From the NCBI GenBank assembly GCA_015657535.1, contig JADHZB010000646.1:1-42552 (forward strand): a stretch of 42,552 nt of DNA. Direction: 5' to 3'. Made by a program: the position numbers and the translations under genes. This DNA is from Nephromyces sp. MM_2019. Lineage: Eukaryota > Apicomplexa > Aconoidasida > Nephromycida. Below are positions 31,419-40,672 of this stretch, piece after piece. Under the pieces are notes generated by a model, which did not search any database, was not told the DNA's origin, and saw nothing but the letters and a program-made list of their open reading frames with translations. How positions within the stretch are numbered: the first letter of the stretch is position 1; each line of letters begins with the position of its first letter.

Positions 31419-33972
31419 ATGCACGAGGAAGATTTAGACAAGACGGAGGACATCTCCGTGGAGCTTGGTGAAAATGATTTGTTGCAGTATCATGGACTTC
31501 CGCAATCCTTTGGAGCGAAGCAGCATAATCATAATACTTTCAGAAAGCAGGATTATTCAAAAGTATTGTCTTCACGTTCAAAAGCACCTTCAGGCACCTC
31601 CCCCCATGGGCTTAAAACCCGCCCGACAGAAACTATTTGCTCCTCTTCTTGCTCAGGAGAAAATTCTACTGATGTACGTGCCACAGATGATAAAGCTTCG
31701 CTTGTGTCACCCCAGCCTACTGGCATGCCATCTAAACGTTTTCCTATAAGCAAAAATGTGCTCATGTCATCTTCTCATGCCAAAAGCGTTGTAGCTTTGG
31801 CTCTCAACTCAAAAGCTTCTCGCATGATTACCGGAGGTAGTGACTCTTTGATAAACCTTTGGGACTTCCACACTTGTTTCAAGTCTTCTAATCCAGAGAA
31901 GGCTGCACAGAGTATCACTCCGGAGGAGGGACATTCAATTCAATCACTGAGCTACTCATGTACTGGTTCACACTTTTTGTGCGCTGGTGGATCCTCGTCA
32001 TGTCAAATCTATGACTCCAATGGACGTTGGCTACAGGCCACGATGAAAGGAGACATGTATATTAGAGATATGTCTAATACCAAGGGGCATACACACATGA
32101 TTACGGCCTGTCAATTTTCTCCTGCGGAGGGTAATAACAGGCTGCACTTTGCAACTGCATCAGTAGATGGGACCGTTCGATTATGGGACTCCGAAAGTAT
32201 GTCACTCGTTGGTTTGGACCATCGACTTCCTCATCTGCGTTGCTTTAAAGCAACCGATAAGCGAGGCCAGAATAAGTGCCCCGTAGTGGCCTTAGAGTGG
32301 GAAATATCTGTATCCGAAGGTGCAGCGCAGGGCAGTACCATGAGGAAACATCTGCTGCTAGGGGCGTGTGCGGATGGTTCAGTACAGATGTGGGCTGAGA
32401 ATGCCTGGAAAGAAAGGCCAGAATATACGCTGAGGGATGCCCATGTGGGAGAGATTCGGCATATACGAGTCTTTAATGATGGGAACAGGTTTGCAACTAG
32501 GGGTGAAGATGACACAATCAAGCTATGGGACCTTAGAAAGCTTACTAGCAGCAAGATTTCTACAGGAGTTGGTCAGAGCAAAACTCTGATTCACTCCTGG
32601 GCTGGTATCGTGGGCGGTGAAAAGTATAACTTTGCGATATCCCCTCTTCAAGACGTCATAGTAGCAGGTTTCAGAAAACGCAGCGAAGTTTCAAAAGCTT
32701 GTGGAAAGCTAGTTTTCCTTGATGTTACCGATCTGGAGAAGCCACTGGTAGAAGTCCCAGTTGAAGATGCAGCAGTAGTGCGAGTGGAGTGGCCTGGGGT
32801 GCTTAACCAGATATTTGCTTCTAGAAGTGACGGAAAAGTCATCTGCTTGTACGACGATGAATTGTCTGCAGGAGGAGGAGCATTCCTCGCTGCTGAAGCG
32901 ATCGGGAAAAGGGCTGGACGAATGGTTTTTGATGACAATGAAGATACAGTCAGTGCTAAGCAGGCGGTGTATACGATGGATAGCCTTCCAGAAGGGTTAG
33001 CAGTGTTAATTGAATATCTACTCCTGCTATGGTTTTTTGCTTGGAATCCCTAACCCTTAAGCTATTTTTTAGAGTAAATCTTGTTTTTTTTAACTTTTTA
33101 CTACAGTATCTTCTCAGTTTTGATATAATCTCCAAACTCCACACAGAAAATCTCAGAGGCTACCATGTTGTGTGCCGAAGGATTCACTGTGGCATGCGTT
33201 GTTGCTGTATGCATGTGGAGACATACTTTTCCGCGATTATGACCCGTGGAATTGGTATATGTGTGTGTGTGTGTGTCTGTGTATTTACTACCCAGGACAA
33301 GCGTTTAGCCCCGAGAAAAAATTTCCATTTTTTAGTCGAGTATAATTCTTCGTCAGTATACAACTGAGATGGTGAATAGGGTCCACCTTTTTTCGAGTTT
33401 CTGCGAACCCTTCTAAGCTTTAAAAGCAAATCTTCGTTTCACTCACCAAACTCTCAATATCTGCTATTTTTCAAATTTTCCTTTTTTTTTGTAGTTTGAA
33501 AGAGACTAGAGGGGGTAACATAAAGCGTATCAGATTATGGGGTAAGGATAAGGAGGAATATGAACGGGAGAAATTTCGTACGATTGTCCCCCCTAGGCCC
33601 TCTTCTGCTTATGGCTCAGTAATGGATGCTACTAACCTTAAAATGGATTCCCAATCCTCTGGGAGTAAATTTAGCTCTTCTCATCCTCTTTTAGGAAAAA
33701 TTCTTTCTACTAGTATTCCTGACCAGGATTCTGTTGAGGTTCTACGGTCTTTTGCCAATGAGGCTGATAAAAACCCGCGATTCATTAGTAAAGCATATGA
33801 GAAGACTCAACCAAAGGTTATTTTAGATTACTCTATGAAAGAAGAGGATGAGCAAGAATTTCTTCGCAATGAATCATCTGAAAAATGCCCTAGATGCGGA
33901 TTGAAATTGTGTCAATGTGGTTATATGAGAGTTCAAAATGTCATAAAAGGCGTACCATCCAAGAAGAAATAG
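31419..33972 (+). CDS. WDR70: WDR70, WD40-repeat nuclear protein with C-terminal zinc-knuckle-like motif
   Basis: Exons 31419-32995 and 33495-33972 are joined in phase (GG|GTTAGC ... TTTTTTTTTGTAG, 499-nt intron), giving 684 aa. WD signatures include LINLWDFH (about 147), VRLWDSE (about 254), VQMWAENAW (about 322) and IKLWDLRK (about 367). Family landmarks agree with animal and plant WDR70: a YIRDMSNTKGH segment, GKLVF-x-(D)-(V/I)-T, a V-x-WPG-x-LNQI segment, and a tail with ISKAYEKTQPK (SPAYSKTQPK in animals). In animals and fission yeast WDR70 acts with the CUL4-DDB1 ubiquitin ligase in histone H2B ubiquitination and DNA-end resection (established). The N-terminus is acidic, then Ser-rich. 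Unusual: residues 657-667 carry CPRCGLKLCQCG (C-x2-C-x4-C-x-C). The intron holds a (GT)n tract at 33259-33280. Confidence 0.93.
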
Positions 33973-34029
33973 GGGAAGCTGTGTTGAGCTTTGCTCAAGT
34001 TGAATTTTAGTAGTTAGGGTTTAGTTTTG

Positions 34030-34210
34030 AAAGGATTTGTGGGAATGATGAAGCGGAGGAAATTCATCGTTATTTCCCAGATTTTTCTATGTAATGAAGT
34101 GGAGGGAGTTCATCATTATTTCGAAGGATTATTGGGAATGATGAACAGGAGGAAAGTGGTGAAGTGGGGGAAATTCATCGTTATTTCTCAGATTTTTCTA
34201 TTGTTTAGAT
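34030..34210. repeat. Tandem repeat, blocks of about 50-65 bp (GGAAATTCATCGTTATTTC)
   Basis: GG(A/G)A(A/G)TTCATC(G/A)TTATTTC(C/T)CAGATTTTTCTAT recurs at about 34059, 34108 (decayed) and 34168. Each is preceded by TGGGAATGATGAA or GAAGTGG(A/G)GG. Confidence 0.75.
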
Positions 34211-34799
34211 GATTAGTGGGTAACACAGATTTAGTCTACTAGGCGATTCGCTGTTTTTTTAATACCTTATTGCTTTGATTATACCTTCCAATTTGGTTGA
34301 TGAAATCACTTTGCGATATACCTGTTGTTTTTTCGGTTCCATTTGAATAAAAATAGGTTGCATTTGATACAGTATAACTTATTTACAGCTGATTCTTGGG
34401 AGTAATTTCTTCGGATTAGATACTGTGTGTAAAGATTTATTACCCCAATAGACCATTTTAAGGTATCCTTTTTTGGAGCACTTTAGAGTATAGGGACTTG
34501 CATCACAATATGCTTTAATTTTGTTCTGAAGTAAGTTTTTTACTGAAGCAATATGGTAGAAACTGTGGTGGTTTGGATTGAGATTGTGCTGCCCTTTTTG
34601 TTACGATGGGAAGGTGCTCCAGTTTTCCTATCTTTTTCAAAAATATTCGCTCGTTGAAGAAATCTTCACGGTGAAATCTCCTCACTGACATTGGGCATCG
34701 TTGGTCATCCTGTGAGTGTGATCTTCATTTCAAAGAGTGTGTTACGCTCTATATCGTCTTGAGTTTGCAAACGCTCTTTTTACCAATGGGTGAGGGGTA

Positions 34800-34985
34800 T
34801 TTGTGTAAACACCCTCGCCCCCCTCTCATGTGTCAACAAAAAAGCCCCCCACCTCCCTCTCATCTATCAACGGGGAAACCACCTACCCCCCTCATCCCTT
34901 TAAACAAAAAAAACCCCACCCCCCTCTCTCATCTATCAACAAAAAACTCCCCACCCCCCTCTCATCTCTAGCCGACCATCCCTCA
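34800..34985. repeat. About 36-bp C-rich minisatellite, five copies
   Basis: CCCCCCTCTCATCTATCAACAAAAAA with small length changes recurs from 34818 to 34970. Pro/Ser/Lys open frames across it are repeat products. Confidence 0.8.
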
Positions 34986-35151
34986 CACTTGGTTTACCGC
35001 CTTTTTCATGCGCTTTAAAGACCCCTGACTTGTAATCATTAGCCAATAACTCGACCTTGCAGCTTATGGTATTACAGGTGGTAGTTAACTTCAAGATATG
35101 CATGCTATTTAAGTTGTTTTTTGATAAAATCTTCAAACGCCCCACGTATCT
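34936..35151 (-). CDS. Candidate exon, basic hypothetical protein
   Basis: The frame stays open 72 codons. The first ATG is at 35103, giving a 55-residue product; the last 10-15 codons are encoded by the flanking C-rich minisatellite, so a true exon would end earlier. Composition is mixed and Lys/Gly/Val-rich. No splice partner or family is recognised. Confidence 0.25.
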   Translation of the reverse strand, partial: RYVGRLKILSKNNLNSMHILKLTTTCNTISCKVELLANDYKSGVFKAHEKGGKPSVRDGRLEMRGGWGVFC

Positions 35152-35504
35152 ACGAAATCAAAGTATACTTTGCATGGCCAAGAGCTATCCTCTTTCATCA
35201 TAGTAAGGAACTACCTTCAAATGAAAAGCCTTTTTCTAGACTAGTTAGCGTGTCCTTAGTGCTTTAAGGTAGCTTTTTCTTAAATGTGTGTTAGTTACAC
35301 CCGACTGGCGGTGAGTTTAAAAGTTCCATGGCTTTTAAAGTGCTCTGATTTGATCAATTATATGTACCACTCCCTGTGTGTGCCTTAACGCTTTATGTTT
35401 GCTTTGGATGCGTCGAATATTTCATTCTGTATGACGCTTTCTTGCCGTCTTGCTGGAATTGTTTGTTCACCGCTTATGTGTGTGCGCTAGTGAAGGTATA
35501 AAGT

Positions 35505-36318
35505 TCAAAGTCGCTTTTGTTTTATGGATATTTGTTGAGATTTAGATTCATGTTCGATAAAAGTGTAATCTGAATATCCTTTATACGACTAGTTGAAGTA
35601 TTAAATCATGAAAATTGGAGTAGCTAGAAAGATCAAAGGGAGTTGATGCAAAATTCATTCGTTGCCTTCTCTTCAACCTAGCTTGTAAACTTTGCGATAC
35701 TCAAAGTAGGGCAGATATGTTGATATCTTTAATTTTTTCGAAACCTGTAACGATGACATCTTTGAGAATGTTTTAAATTTTACCAACATCTACCTTAGAT
35801 TTTAAATTTTGTGAGAATTTTTTGTTCTCATCCAACATCTCAGTTTTTAGTATAAAATCTGCGTTGGTATCGCGATTAAATGAGAAATACAAGCCCCAAC
35901 TTTAAGACCTAAAGATAACTTAGTTTCCCTGCGAGTTGCCCATGACACTTGTTATTGTTTAAAAGTGTCCACTTGTAAGGTATATCAAGCATCTCACCGT
36001 AGATGTTTTTTAATTTTCGTGGATACCTTCACATACTCTGAGCAAGTTGTTTTTTTGGCCCAAAAAAAAGTGCCGATCATTCTTTTTCAATGCTATATGT
36101 GGTCTCCCTTCTCTTGCTTGTGTTGTACCCTGACAGTTGCTTTCTTTCTCTTTGAATAAGTTCGTCTTTTGTTTCTTCTACTGCCTCTTTCCTACATAGT
36201 ATCGCTGTACTCTATGCCCTGCCTCTGCTGCGATTTCAGGGTAGTTTTGGCGCACAGAGTTATCTGCTTTGAAATATTTGTGCATTAGAAGATCTGCTGC
36301 CACAAAGTTTTCGCGCAT
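35505..36318 (-). CDS. Six-exon hypothetical protein (146 aa)
   Basis: Exons: 36318-36211 (ATG, MRENFVAADLLMHKYFKADN...), 36177-36129, 36037-35998 (donor CG|GTGAGA), 35899-35794, 35744-35691, 35588-35505 (TGA). All five joins keep phase. The introns measure 33, 91, 98, 49 and 102 nt; the 33-nt one is suspect, and exon 1 may instead run on to its own TAG at about 36190. The C-terminal 100 residues alternate polar and hydrophobic residues (WGLYFSFNRDTNADFILK, KLKISTYLPYFEYRK, KGYSDYTFIE), suggesting beta-strands; a beta-barrel or beta-sandwich is possible but unproven. The opposite strand is open in places, but its translation is Cys/Phe/Leu-rich and unlike a protein. No family is recognised. 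Confidence 0.45.
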
Positions 36319-36364
36319 GTGTACAAAGTTTCAGTTACTCTGTGAGTGATGCTCACTTTGATAG

Positions 36365-36560
36365 ATATTACGAGTTAGTGTCCTGTAATTTCCTACTCAT
36401 ACCGTATTACTATGTGTTAATGTTTGTACTTACTATATTGTGTTGTTTATGTATTGCAATAGATGGAAGTTCTTAACCGTATTACAATGCGTTAATATTT
36501 GTGTTTACTGTATAGTGTTGTTTATGTCTTGCAGTACCTGGAATCTCTTAAGTACTTACT
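36365..36560 (+). repeat. 75-bp direct duplication spanning a 3' splice site
   Basis: GTGTTGTTTATGTATTGCA at 36440 and GTGTTGTTTATGTCTTGCAG at 36515 lie in two copies, 75 bp apart, that also share CCGTATTAC(T/A)ATG(T/C)GTTAAT. Only the second copy has the TTGCAG used as the acceptor of the exon at 36535. Confidence 0.75.
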
Positions 36561-36772
36561 TTGATGAAAGTTTTTGCTTTTTTTTCTTTAGTCTTCAGAC
36601 GAAGGAAAAATCAGGGCAGCGGTTGCTCAAATACTATTGCACTAGAATAAGTATATTCGCGATATTTGAGTTAATGCTACTTGAATTACGATCTATCCTG
36701 TCTAGAGTATTTTGTATGCATTGTGGCGTAAACGAACTCGCTCGTGTTTATAGCACAGTGATTTCATCGTAA
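36535..36772 (+). CDS. Last two exons of a hypothetical gene
   Basis: Exon 36535-36551 (YLESL, donor AA|GTACTT) joins exon 36592-36772 after a strong acceptor (TTTTTTTTCTTTAG), in phase. The second exon encodes 59 residues to TAA. They include a polar start (LQTKEKSGQRLLKYY), a hydrophobic helix-like middle (SIFAIFELMLLELRSILSRVF) and a C-x-x-C. The intron is 40 nt. Upstream exons are not found; the sequence before is a 75-bp duplication containing the acceptor. No family is recognised. Its position only about 200 bp from the minus-strand gene start at 36318 implies that, if both are real, little promoter space exists. Confidence 0.35.
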
Positions 36773-37536
36773 TATCAAGAATATTGGCAAATTCAAACGA
36801 TACAAGAAATCTAGGAATTATTCTCTGATTATTTACGAATAATAAGTGAAAAACTAATTCTTTGCATGTTTAGAAAGTTTTCGTATAATATAAGAGAAGA
36901 GGAACTACTCCGCATCAAGTCTGTCTATTAGCTGCGCTCCTGCTGAAGTATATTTTTGAAAGTTTTTGAAGGATGTAAGAGAAGAGGAAGCTACTCCGCA
37001 TCAAGTTTATTAAGCAGCACAATTTTCTGTTCGCGTCCCCATTCTATAATGGACTCGGTTCTTCTGAAGCTGCTGGTTATTAGCTCGGTATGCCACCAGG
37101 CTTTTATAATGTTGAAGTAGACAACGACAAGGGGCATTTATATTGGGGGTAGCAATAGATAATCTGGTGTTGATTCACGGGACTTGTTTATTTTTGAAGA
37201 AAGAATGCTGAGCTTGGGAGTTCCACAATGCAGGATTGAATGTAATTATTGCATTCTTTGCATAGCCTCTGGCTCAGAACGCTTTGTTTTTTATAACAAA
37301 TAGTGATTACCATTATTTACTGAGCCACAGATAGTGCAAAGGTGATGTGTTTTTGCGTAAGGGATGCCTTAAAGTACTTTTAAAATATACAGAAATCACT
37401 CACGGGAAGCTGAGAGAGTCGTGTGTTCTAATGGTGTCTAAGACGAGCAAGTCGTGTGTTCTAATGGGGTTTAAGATCGGAAAGTCTTGAATTCTAATAG
37501 TGTCTAAGATGGGCAACTCGCGTGTTTTAATGGTGT
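36773..37536. other. Spacer with two repeats; no gene
   Basis: TAAGAGAAGAGGAA(G)CTACTCCGCATCAAGT occurs twice (about 36891 and 36978). The 37420-37550 array follows. No exon seen on either strand. Confidence 0.5.
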
Positions 37537-37555
37537 CTAAGATGTATAACTGATA
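37415..37555. repeat. About 36-bp tandem repeat, four copies (TCGTGTGTTCTAATGGTGTCTAAGA)
   Basis: Copies of (A)(G/A)(G/C)TC(G/T)(T/C)G(T/A)(G/A)TT(C/T)TAAT(G/A)G(T/G)(G/T)T(C/T)TAAGA(C/T) start at about 37418, 37451, 37487 and 37523. The last runs into the open frame at 37537. Confidence 0.8.
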
Positions 37556-38025
37556 ACCTGCTATGTACAACGTTTAAATATAGCTATTTACTCCATCCCA
37601 AGCCTTTCACCAGGACTGCTTCTCTAGTGAAGACATTGGGGTTTCTAGATGAGCATGACACCCAAAGCAAGTACCAGCTGGCGCGTCTTTGCCGGCTGGA
37701 GCCACCCTCTACAATACTATTACAAAGTGGTACCCCTACCTTTTGCTGTAATAATTCGGTGAGAATCTGTATGTGGCAGGAGGCAGAGCTTAATCAACAC
37801 AAACAAAGTCACCGCACTAACGAAAGTGCCGCCCTAACTAGATGCAGATATAAATGTGGAAATGGTGACCGCTTCGCTAATCCTTTCGCGTATATATTCC
37901 AGAGGCATCATACCTTCTTTTTTGTCTCGTATTTAATCATGAAAGGCAGAAATATATTCATGTTTTTGCGAAGACAAAACAAAATTCAAGCGCTTGATGC
38001 GTTGCCATTCTTTCGAAATGTATGA
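37537..38025 (+). CDS. Hypothetical open frame, 162 codons
   Basis: Uninterrupted for 162 codons in a sequence where stops are otherwise dense, ending in TGA at 38025. There is no ATG in the first 80 codons, so it would be an exon with a start elsewhere. Composition is mixed: an early polar part (GFLDEHDTQSKYQLARLCRL), several Cys (C-C pair, C-R-Y-K-C) and a C-terminal basic/hydrophobic stretch (FVSYLIMKGRNIFMFLRRQN) that may be one membrane segment. The codon-aligned minus frame is also protein-like in parts (including KEWQRIKRLNFVLSSQKH) but broken by three stops. I prefer the plus reading for its length; strand is not certain. Confidence 0.35.
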   Translation, partial: LRCITDNLLCTTFKYSYLLHPKPFTRTASLVKTLGFLDEHDTQSKYQLARLCRLEPPSTILLQSGTPTFCCNNSVRICMWQEAELNQHKQSHRTNESAALTRCRYKCGNGDRFANPFAYIFQRHHTFFFVSYLIMKGRNIFMFLRRQNKIQALDALPFFRNV

Positions 38026-38260
38026 AGTGAATACCTTGTCTAGATATTGTCATTTCTCCTGCCTAGACTGGTTGGTATTACGTGTTCAAACCAGTGATTG
38101 GACCTCCGTGTGCATGCATGTGCCTGCTTTTTTGGTTTGAAGGGTATGAATGCTTTTGTTATGATATTTTTACTGCTCTTGATTAGCGTAGAAATAGCTT
38201 GCTTTTACCAAGCTAATCGCTCAACCCGAATATGTCTTTTTTAACAGTGCCGAGCAGGTT

Positions 38261-38527
38261 TCAAAGCATTGTATGAAGAGTTAGGAATGACAGCGTAAAC
38301 ATCAGTTTCATGAAAAAGAGCAAGTAGCATAAGGTAGGCGCCATACATGTCCATCTATTTCTGCAAAAAGTTGACAGGTAGATCTTGAATACTCCACTTT
38401 GAGCGATTCTTCTCTCTGCCAAGGTGGGCGCTAAGTGGCAGATTGTAATGTCTGGATATTGTATGCTTAAAAGGAACGTGCGTCGTAGTTGCTGGAGACC
38501 TTTATGATTAAATATAATTAAGATAAT
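38261..38527 (-). CDS. Terminal exon of a hypothetical membrane-anchored protein (88 codons)
   Basis: The frame opens right after acceptor AAGTAACTTGCAG and runs 88 codons to TGA. It begins with hydrophobic IILIIF, then a well-mixed segment (GLQQLRRTFLLSIQYPDITI ... APTLAERRIAQSGVFKIYL), and ends in a hydrophobic stretch (CYLLFFMKLMFTLSFLTLH) that could be a C-terminal membrane anchor. The frame also continues open upstream of the acceptor (to 38614) into CA-rich sequence, which I read as intron. No start codon or upstream exon located; no family recognised. Confidence 0.4.
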   Translation of the reverse strand: MILIIFNHKGLQQLRRTFLLSIQYPDITICHLAPTLAERRIAQSGVFKIYLSTFCRNRWTCMAPTLCYLLFFMKLMFTLSFLTLHTML

Positions 38528-38774
38528 CTGCAAGTTACTTATAAAGGAAATGTTATAAGCTAATATACATTTATATGTACGTATACATACACACACAAAG
38601 GGAAATATATACAAAAAGCTACATCATTCTCTTTGTATATCGAGCTGCATACCCCGTAGGTATTGTTTACTTAGCATCTTGGGTTTGATAACCTGAATAG
38701 GAGTGTTTTTTTGTGAGTATAAACTGATTTCTTGTTGGACTACACAAATGACGACAGCTACAATAGGTACTACT

Positions 38775-39035
38775 TAATGTACTTCCCATATATCATCGCT
38801 ATATACTTTAGAAGTGTCGCTATATACTTCACATCTGCTTCAAATATACCGCTATATGCTTCACATCTGCTTCAAATATATCGCTATATACTTCAGACTC
38901 ATCACCATCTACTCGAGATATATCGTTACACACCCTTCACATCTGCTTCACCTATTTTGTTATATACTTCCCGTATATAATCGCTACACACTTCACATAA
39001 ACTTCCCATGTATCATCGCTACACACACCAGCGGG
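38775..39035. repeat. About 33-36-bp degenerate minisatellite (ATCGCTATATACTTCACATCTGCTTCAAATAT)
   Basis: At least seven copies with unequal lengths run from 38788 to 39025. Two central copies are nearly identical. Plus-strand frames across it (38732-39065) are Tyr/Ile/His/Ser repeats and not credible genes. The array abuts the stop codon of the minus-strand gene at 39019. Confidence 0.8.
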
Positions 39036-39481
39036 CTGATAATTGTGCTAAGCCTGCATGCCTAATCAGCTCAAGTCTCTTCACGTACGTCCTAACCCCT
39101 TTTTTGAAAGGGCCAAGGACTTGAGGTTTATTGGAAAGCGGGTAGAGAGTAGTTTGCTCTGGATTAGTGATGCCACCGCGCCAAGACCGAGATTTGTTCC
39201 ACGGCGCAGGATCCTCCTCTCTCTCTAGCAAAACATCAGATAAATTACTAAAATTTGCCACACCCTGCTTTCGTGACTGTAACCATAACTCGTTAATATT
39301 CCCTTTATTTTTTTGTACCACCCGTAAGTTTCCGTTGTAGCAGCAAGTTGTCGGGGCTTTGCTGTAACCCCCACCTGCAAGTCTCCGTGGTAACGTCAAG
39401 TTGTCGGGGCTTCGCTGTGATCCACAATTGTAAGGTCACTAGTTCGAATGAATTGGAACCTCGCTTTTGCATCGGTTCCAT
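39019..39481 (-). CDS. Two-exon hypothetical basic protein (114 aa)
   Basis: Exon 1 (39481-39395) starts MEPMQKRGSNSFELVTLQLW and ends GAC|GTTACC. Exon 2 (39276-39019) follows GTTATGGTTACAG and encodes 85 residues to TAG, hydrophilic and basic (EREEDPAPWNKSRSWRGG, then KKGVRTYVKRLELIRHAGLA). Phase 0 throughout, intron 118 nt. A 53-bp tandem duplication covers the donor end and the start of the intron, so other frames are open there: the exon 2 frame continues upstream to 39440, giving 142 open codons without ATG. On the plus strand, ATG 39057 opens a codon-aligned 56-codon frame that also looks protein-like. I prefer minus because its frame is much longer. The basic, small character would fit an organellar ribosomal or DNA-binding protein, but I recognise no family. 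Confidence 0.45.
39320..39428. repeat. 53-bp tandem duplication (CAAGTTGTCGGGGCTT(T/C)GCTGT)
   Basis: CAAGTTGTCGGGGCT occurs at 39344 and 39397, exactly 53 bp apart, flanked by GTAAGTTTCCGTTGTA versus GCAAGTCTCCGTGGTA. It lies at the exon 1/intron border of the minus-strand gene. Confidence 0.85.
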
Positions 39482-39694
39482 TTTAAAAAGAACTTCTGTT
39501 CCACCGAATTTACGATATTATCGACAAAAGAGGATACATCTATTACGTTTTAGAGTTGGAGTCCCTGTGATACAATTTTTTATCACGCTAGTTTAGCTCG
39601 AAATGGCGTATTCAAATCACCCTGGTAAGACCGCACATTTCTGGATAACTCATGCATTACGCCATGGAGATTTTGTTTTTGTGTACATGAATAA

Positions 39695-40672
39695 CTAGGG
39701 CAGGGTCATTGCGAATTTTTGCTTGGTTTCTGAGGCTTTTGTGAGTGAAATTTGATAGCAAAAAAGGTGTACTACTGGTACCGAAAGTGTACCTAATTTG
39801 GTGCTTGTTCCCGGACTATTTGCGGTCACTAGAGAAATAAAATGAAATTCGTCCTCGTTGGTTTTGACGTATAATTTGAGGGGGGAACACTGGCTTGTTT
39901 TACCGGTTAGACATAATTCGAACTTTTTAGCAGTATTTTTATAGTAATGCAAAACATGTTTGGTCCTGTTGTGGCAGGCGATTTTACGTTGGTTTTTAAG
40001 GTGTAATAGCAGCCTTTCAATGCATGTTTGGCTATACCATGGAGTTAAGAAGCCTTTCTTTGGTAACCAATTACAAAAGCGCTAATTTATTTCCTCGTGA
40101 AGACCTTAGTACGAGTTACTCACTTTATCTAACTTGACTAGCGTTGCAATAATGTGTTTAACAGCCTGAGAACTCCGACTAAATGGTCGAGGCAATTTAT
40201 TTTTTGAAGTGTTGATGTATAGTGACGCTAAGTACTTGATATCAGCAGATTTTATGGAGAAAGATACTGTCGTGTTAATGAGGAGTAATTCTGAAGTGAA
40301 TAGAAATATATAGAGTGCATTAATAAAACAATAGCAGGCTCCTGATGAGTGAGAAATAAGGCCTTTTAGTGCTAGCTGCAAAAAAATTTTCAAACTGCAA
40401 GAAGAGTAAAAGTAGAGAACATTGGAATAGCTAGCTAGCAAAATCAAAAGGGTATATTTCTTCAACTATACTAAAGAAGAAGGAAACGGGGCAAGAGTTT
40501 TGGGTATGCAGCTTCAAGGTTTAACAAGTTTCGACGAACCTGCTTTTTTCAGCTTGAAAGAATCAGGCAAATTAATGCATTTCGCTAGACAAGGATTGAG
40601 CATATTGTGCATCATAGCTTCTTTACGTGGTGAAATTTTTTTCGTACGGAAAGATTGAGCTGAGAAGAGCAT
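39695..40672 (-). CDS. Three-exon hypothetical protein (261 aa)
   Basis: Exons 40672-40526 (49 codons, ATG, in-frame TAA upstream), 40375-40124 (84 codons) and 40081-39695 (128 codons, TAG). Intron 1 (150 nt) ends TTTTTTTGCAG. Intron 2 (42 nt) is GTGAGT ... ACTAAG ... AAATTAG with a good branch-point-like ACTAAG. Phase 0 throughout. The N-terminus is Lys/Met-rich (MLFSAQSFRTKKISPRKEAM) and may be a targeting presequence. Residues about 60-90 are hydrophobic (CYCFINALYIFLFTSELLL), then alpha-helical polar. The last 80 are strand-rich (KKFELCLTGKT, LKLYVKTNEDEFHFISLV). No family is recognised. It is divergently arranged with the COPI-associated gene, 408 bp apart. Well supported as a gene: two frames of 84 and 128 codons joined by consensus splice sites. 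Confidence 0.6.

Larger units (their letters stand above)
33973..35500. other. 3' flank of WDR70 and spacer with two repeat fields
   Basis: It contains the tandem repeats at 34030-34210 and 34800-34985. The only sizeable frame is minus 35151-34936 (72 codons open; first ATG at 35103, MHILKLTTTCNTISCKVELL), mixed and basic, which could be an exon of an unplaced gene. The rest is AT-rich without clear exons. Confidence 0.4.

Noticed and set aside
31419..31765. Overlapping frames inside WDR70 exon 1 (other plus frames and minus strand)
   Set aside because: These are shadows of the WDR70 reading frame, which family landmarks confirm.
35990..36320. In-frame TAG codons inside otherwise coding-like frames (also near 26435 and 11810-12000), suggesting TAG is read as an amino acid
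   Set aside because: WDR70, the one certain long gene, has no internal TAG in 684 codons and itself ends in TAG. The other cases are explained by short introns or by T-poor sequence with chance frames.
38775..39035. Regularly spaced repeats that might suggest a CRISPR array
   Set aside because: This is eukaryotic sequence. The copies are contiguous and degenerate, with no unique spacers of constant length and no cas genes nearby.
39019..40672. Long adjacent minus-strand frames as a degraded retrotransposon
   Set aside because: No reverse transcriptase, integrase or RNase H motif, no terminal repeats, and consensus introns between the frames.
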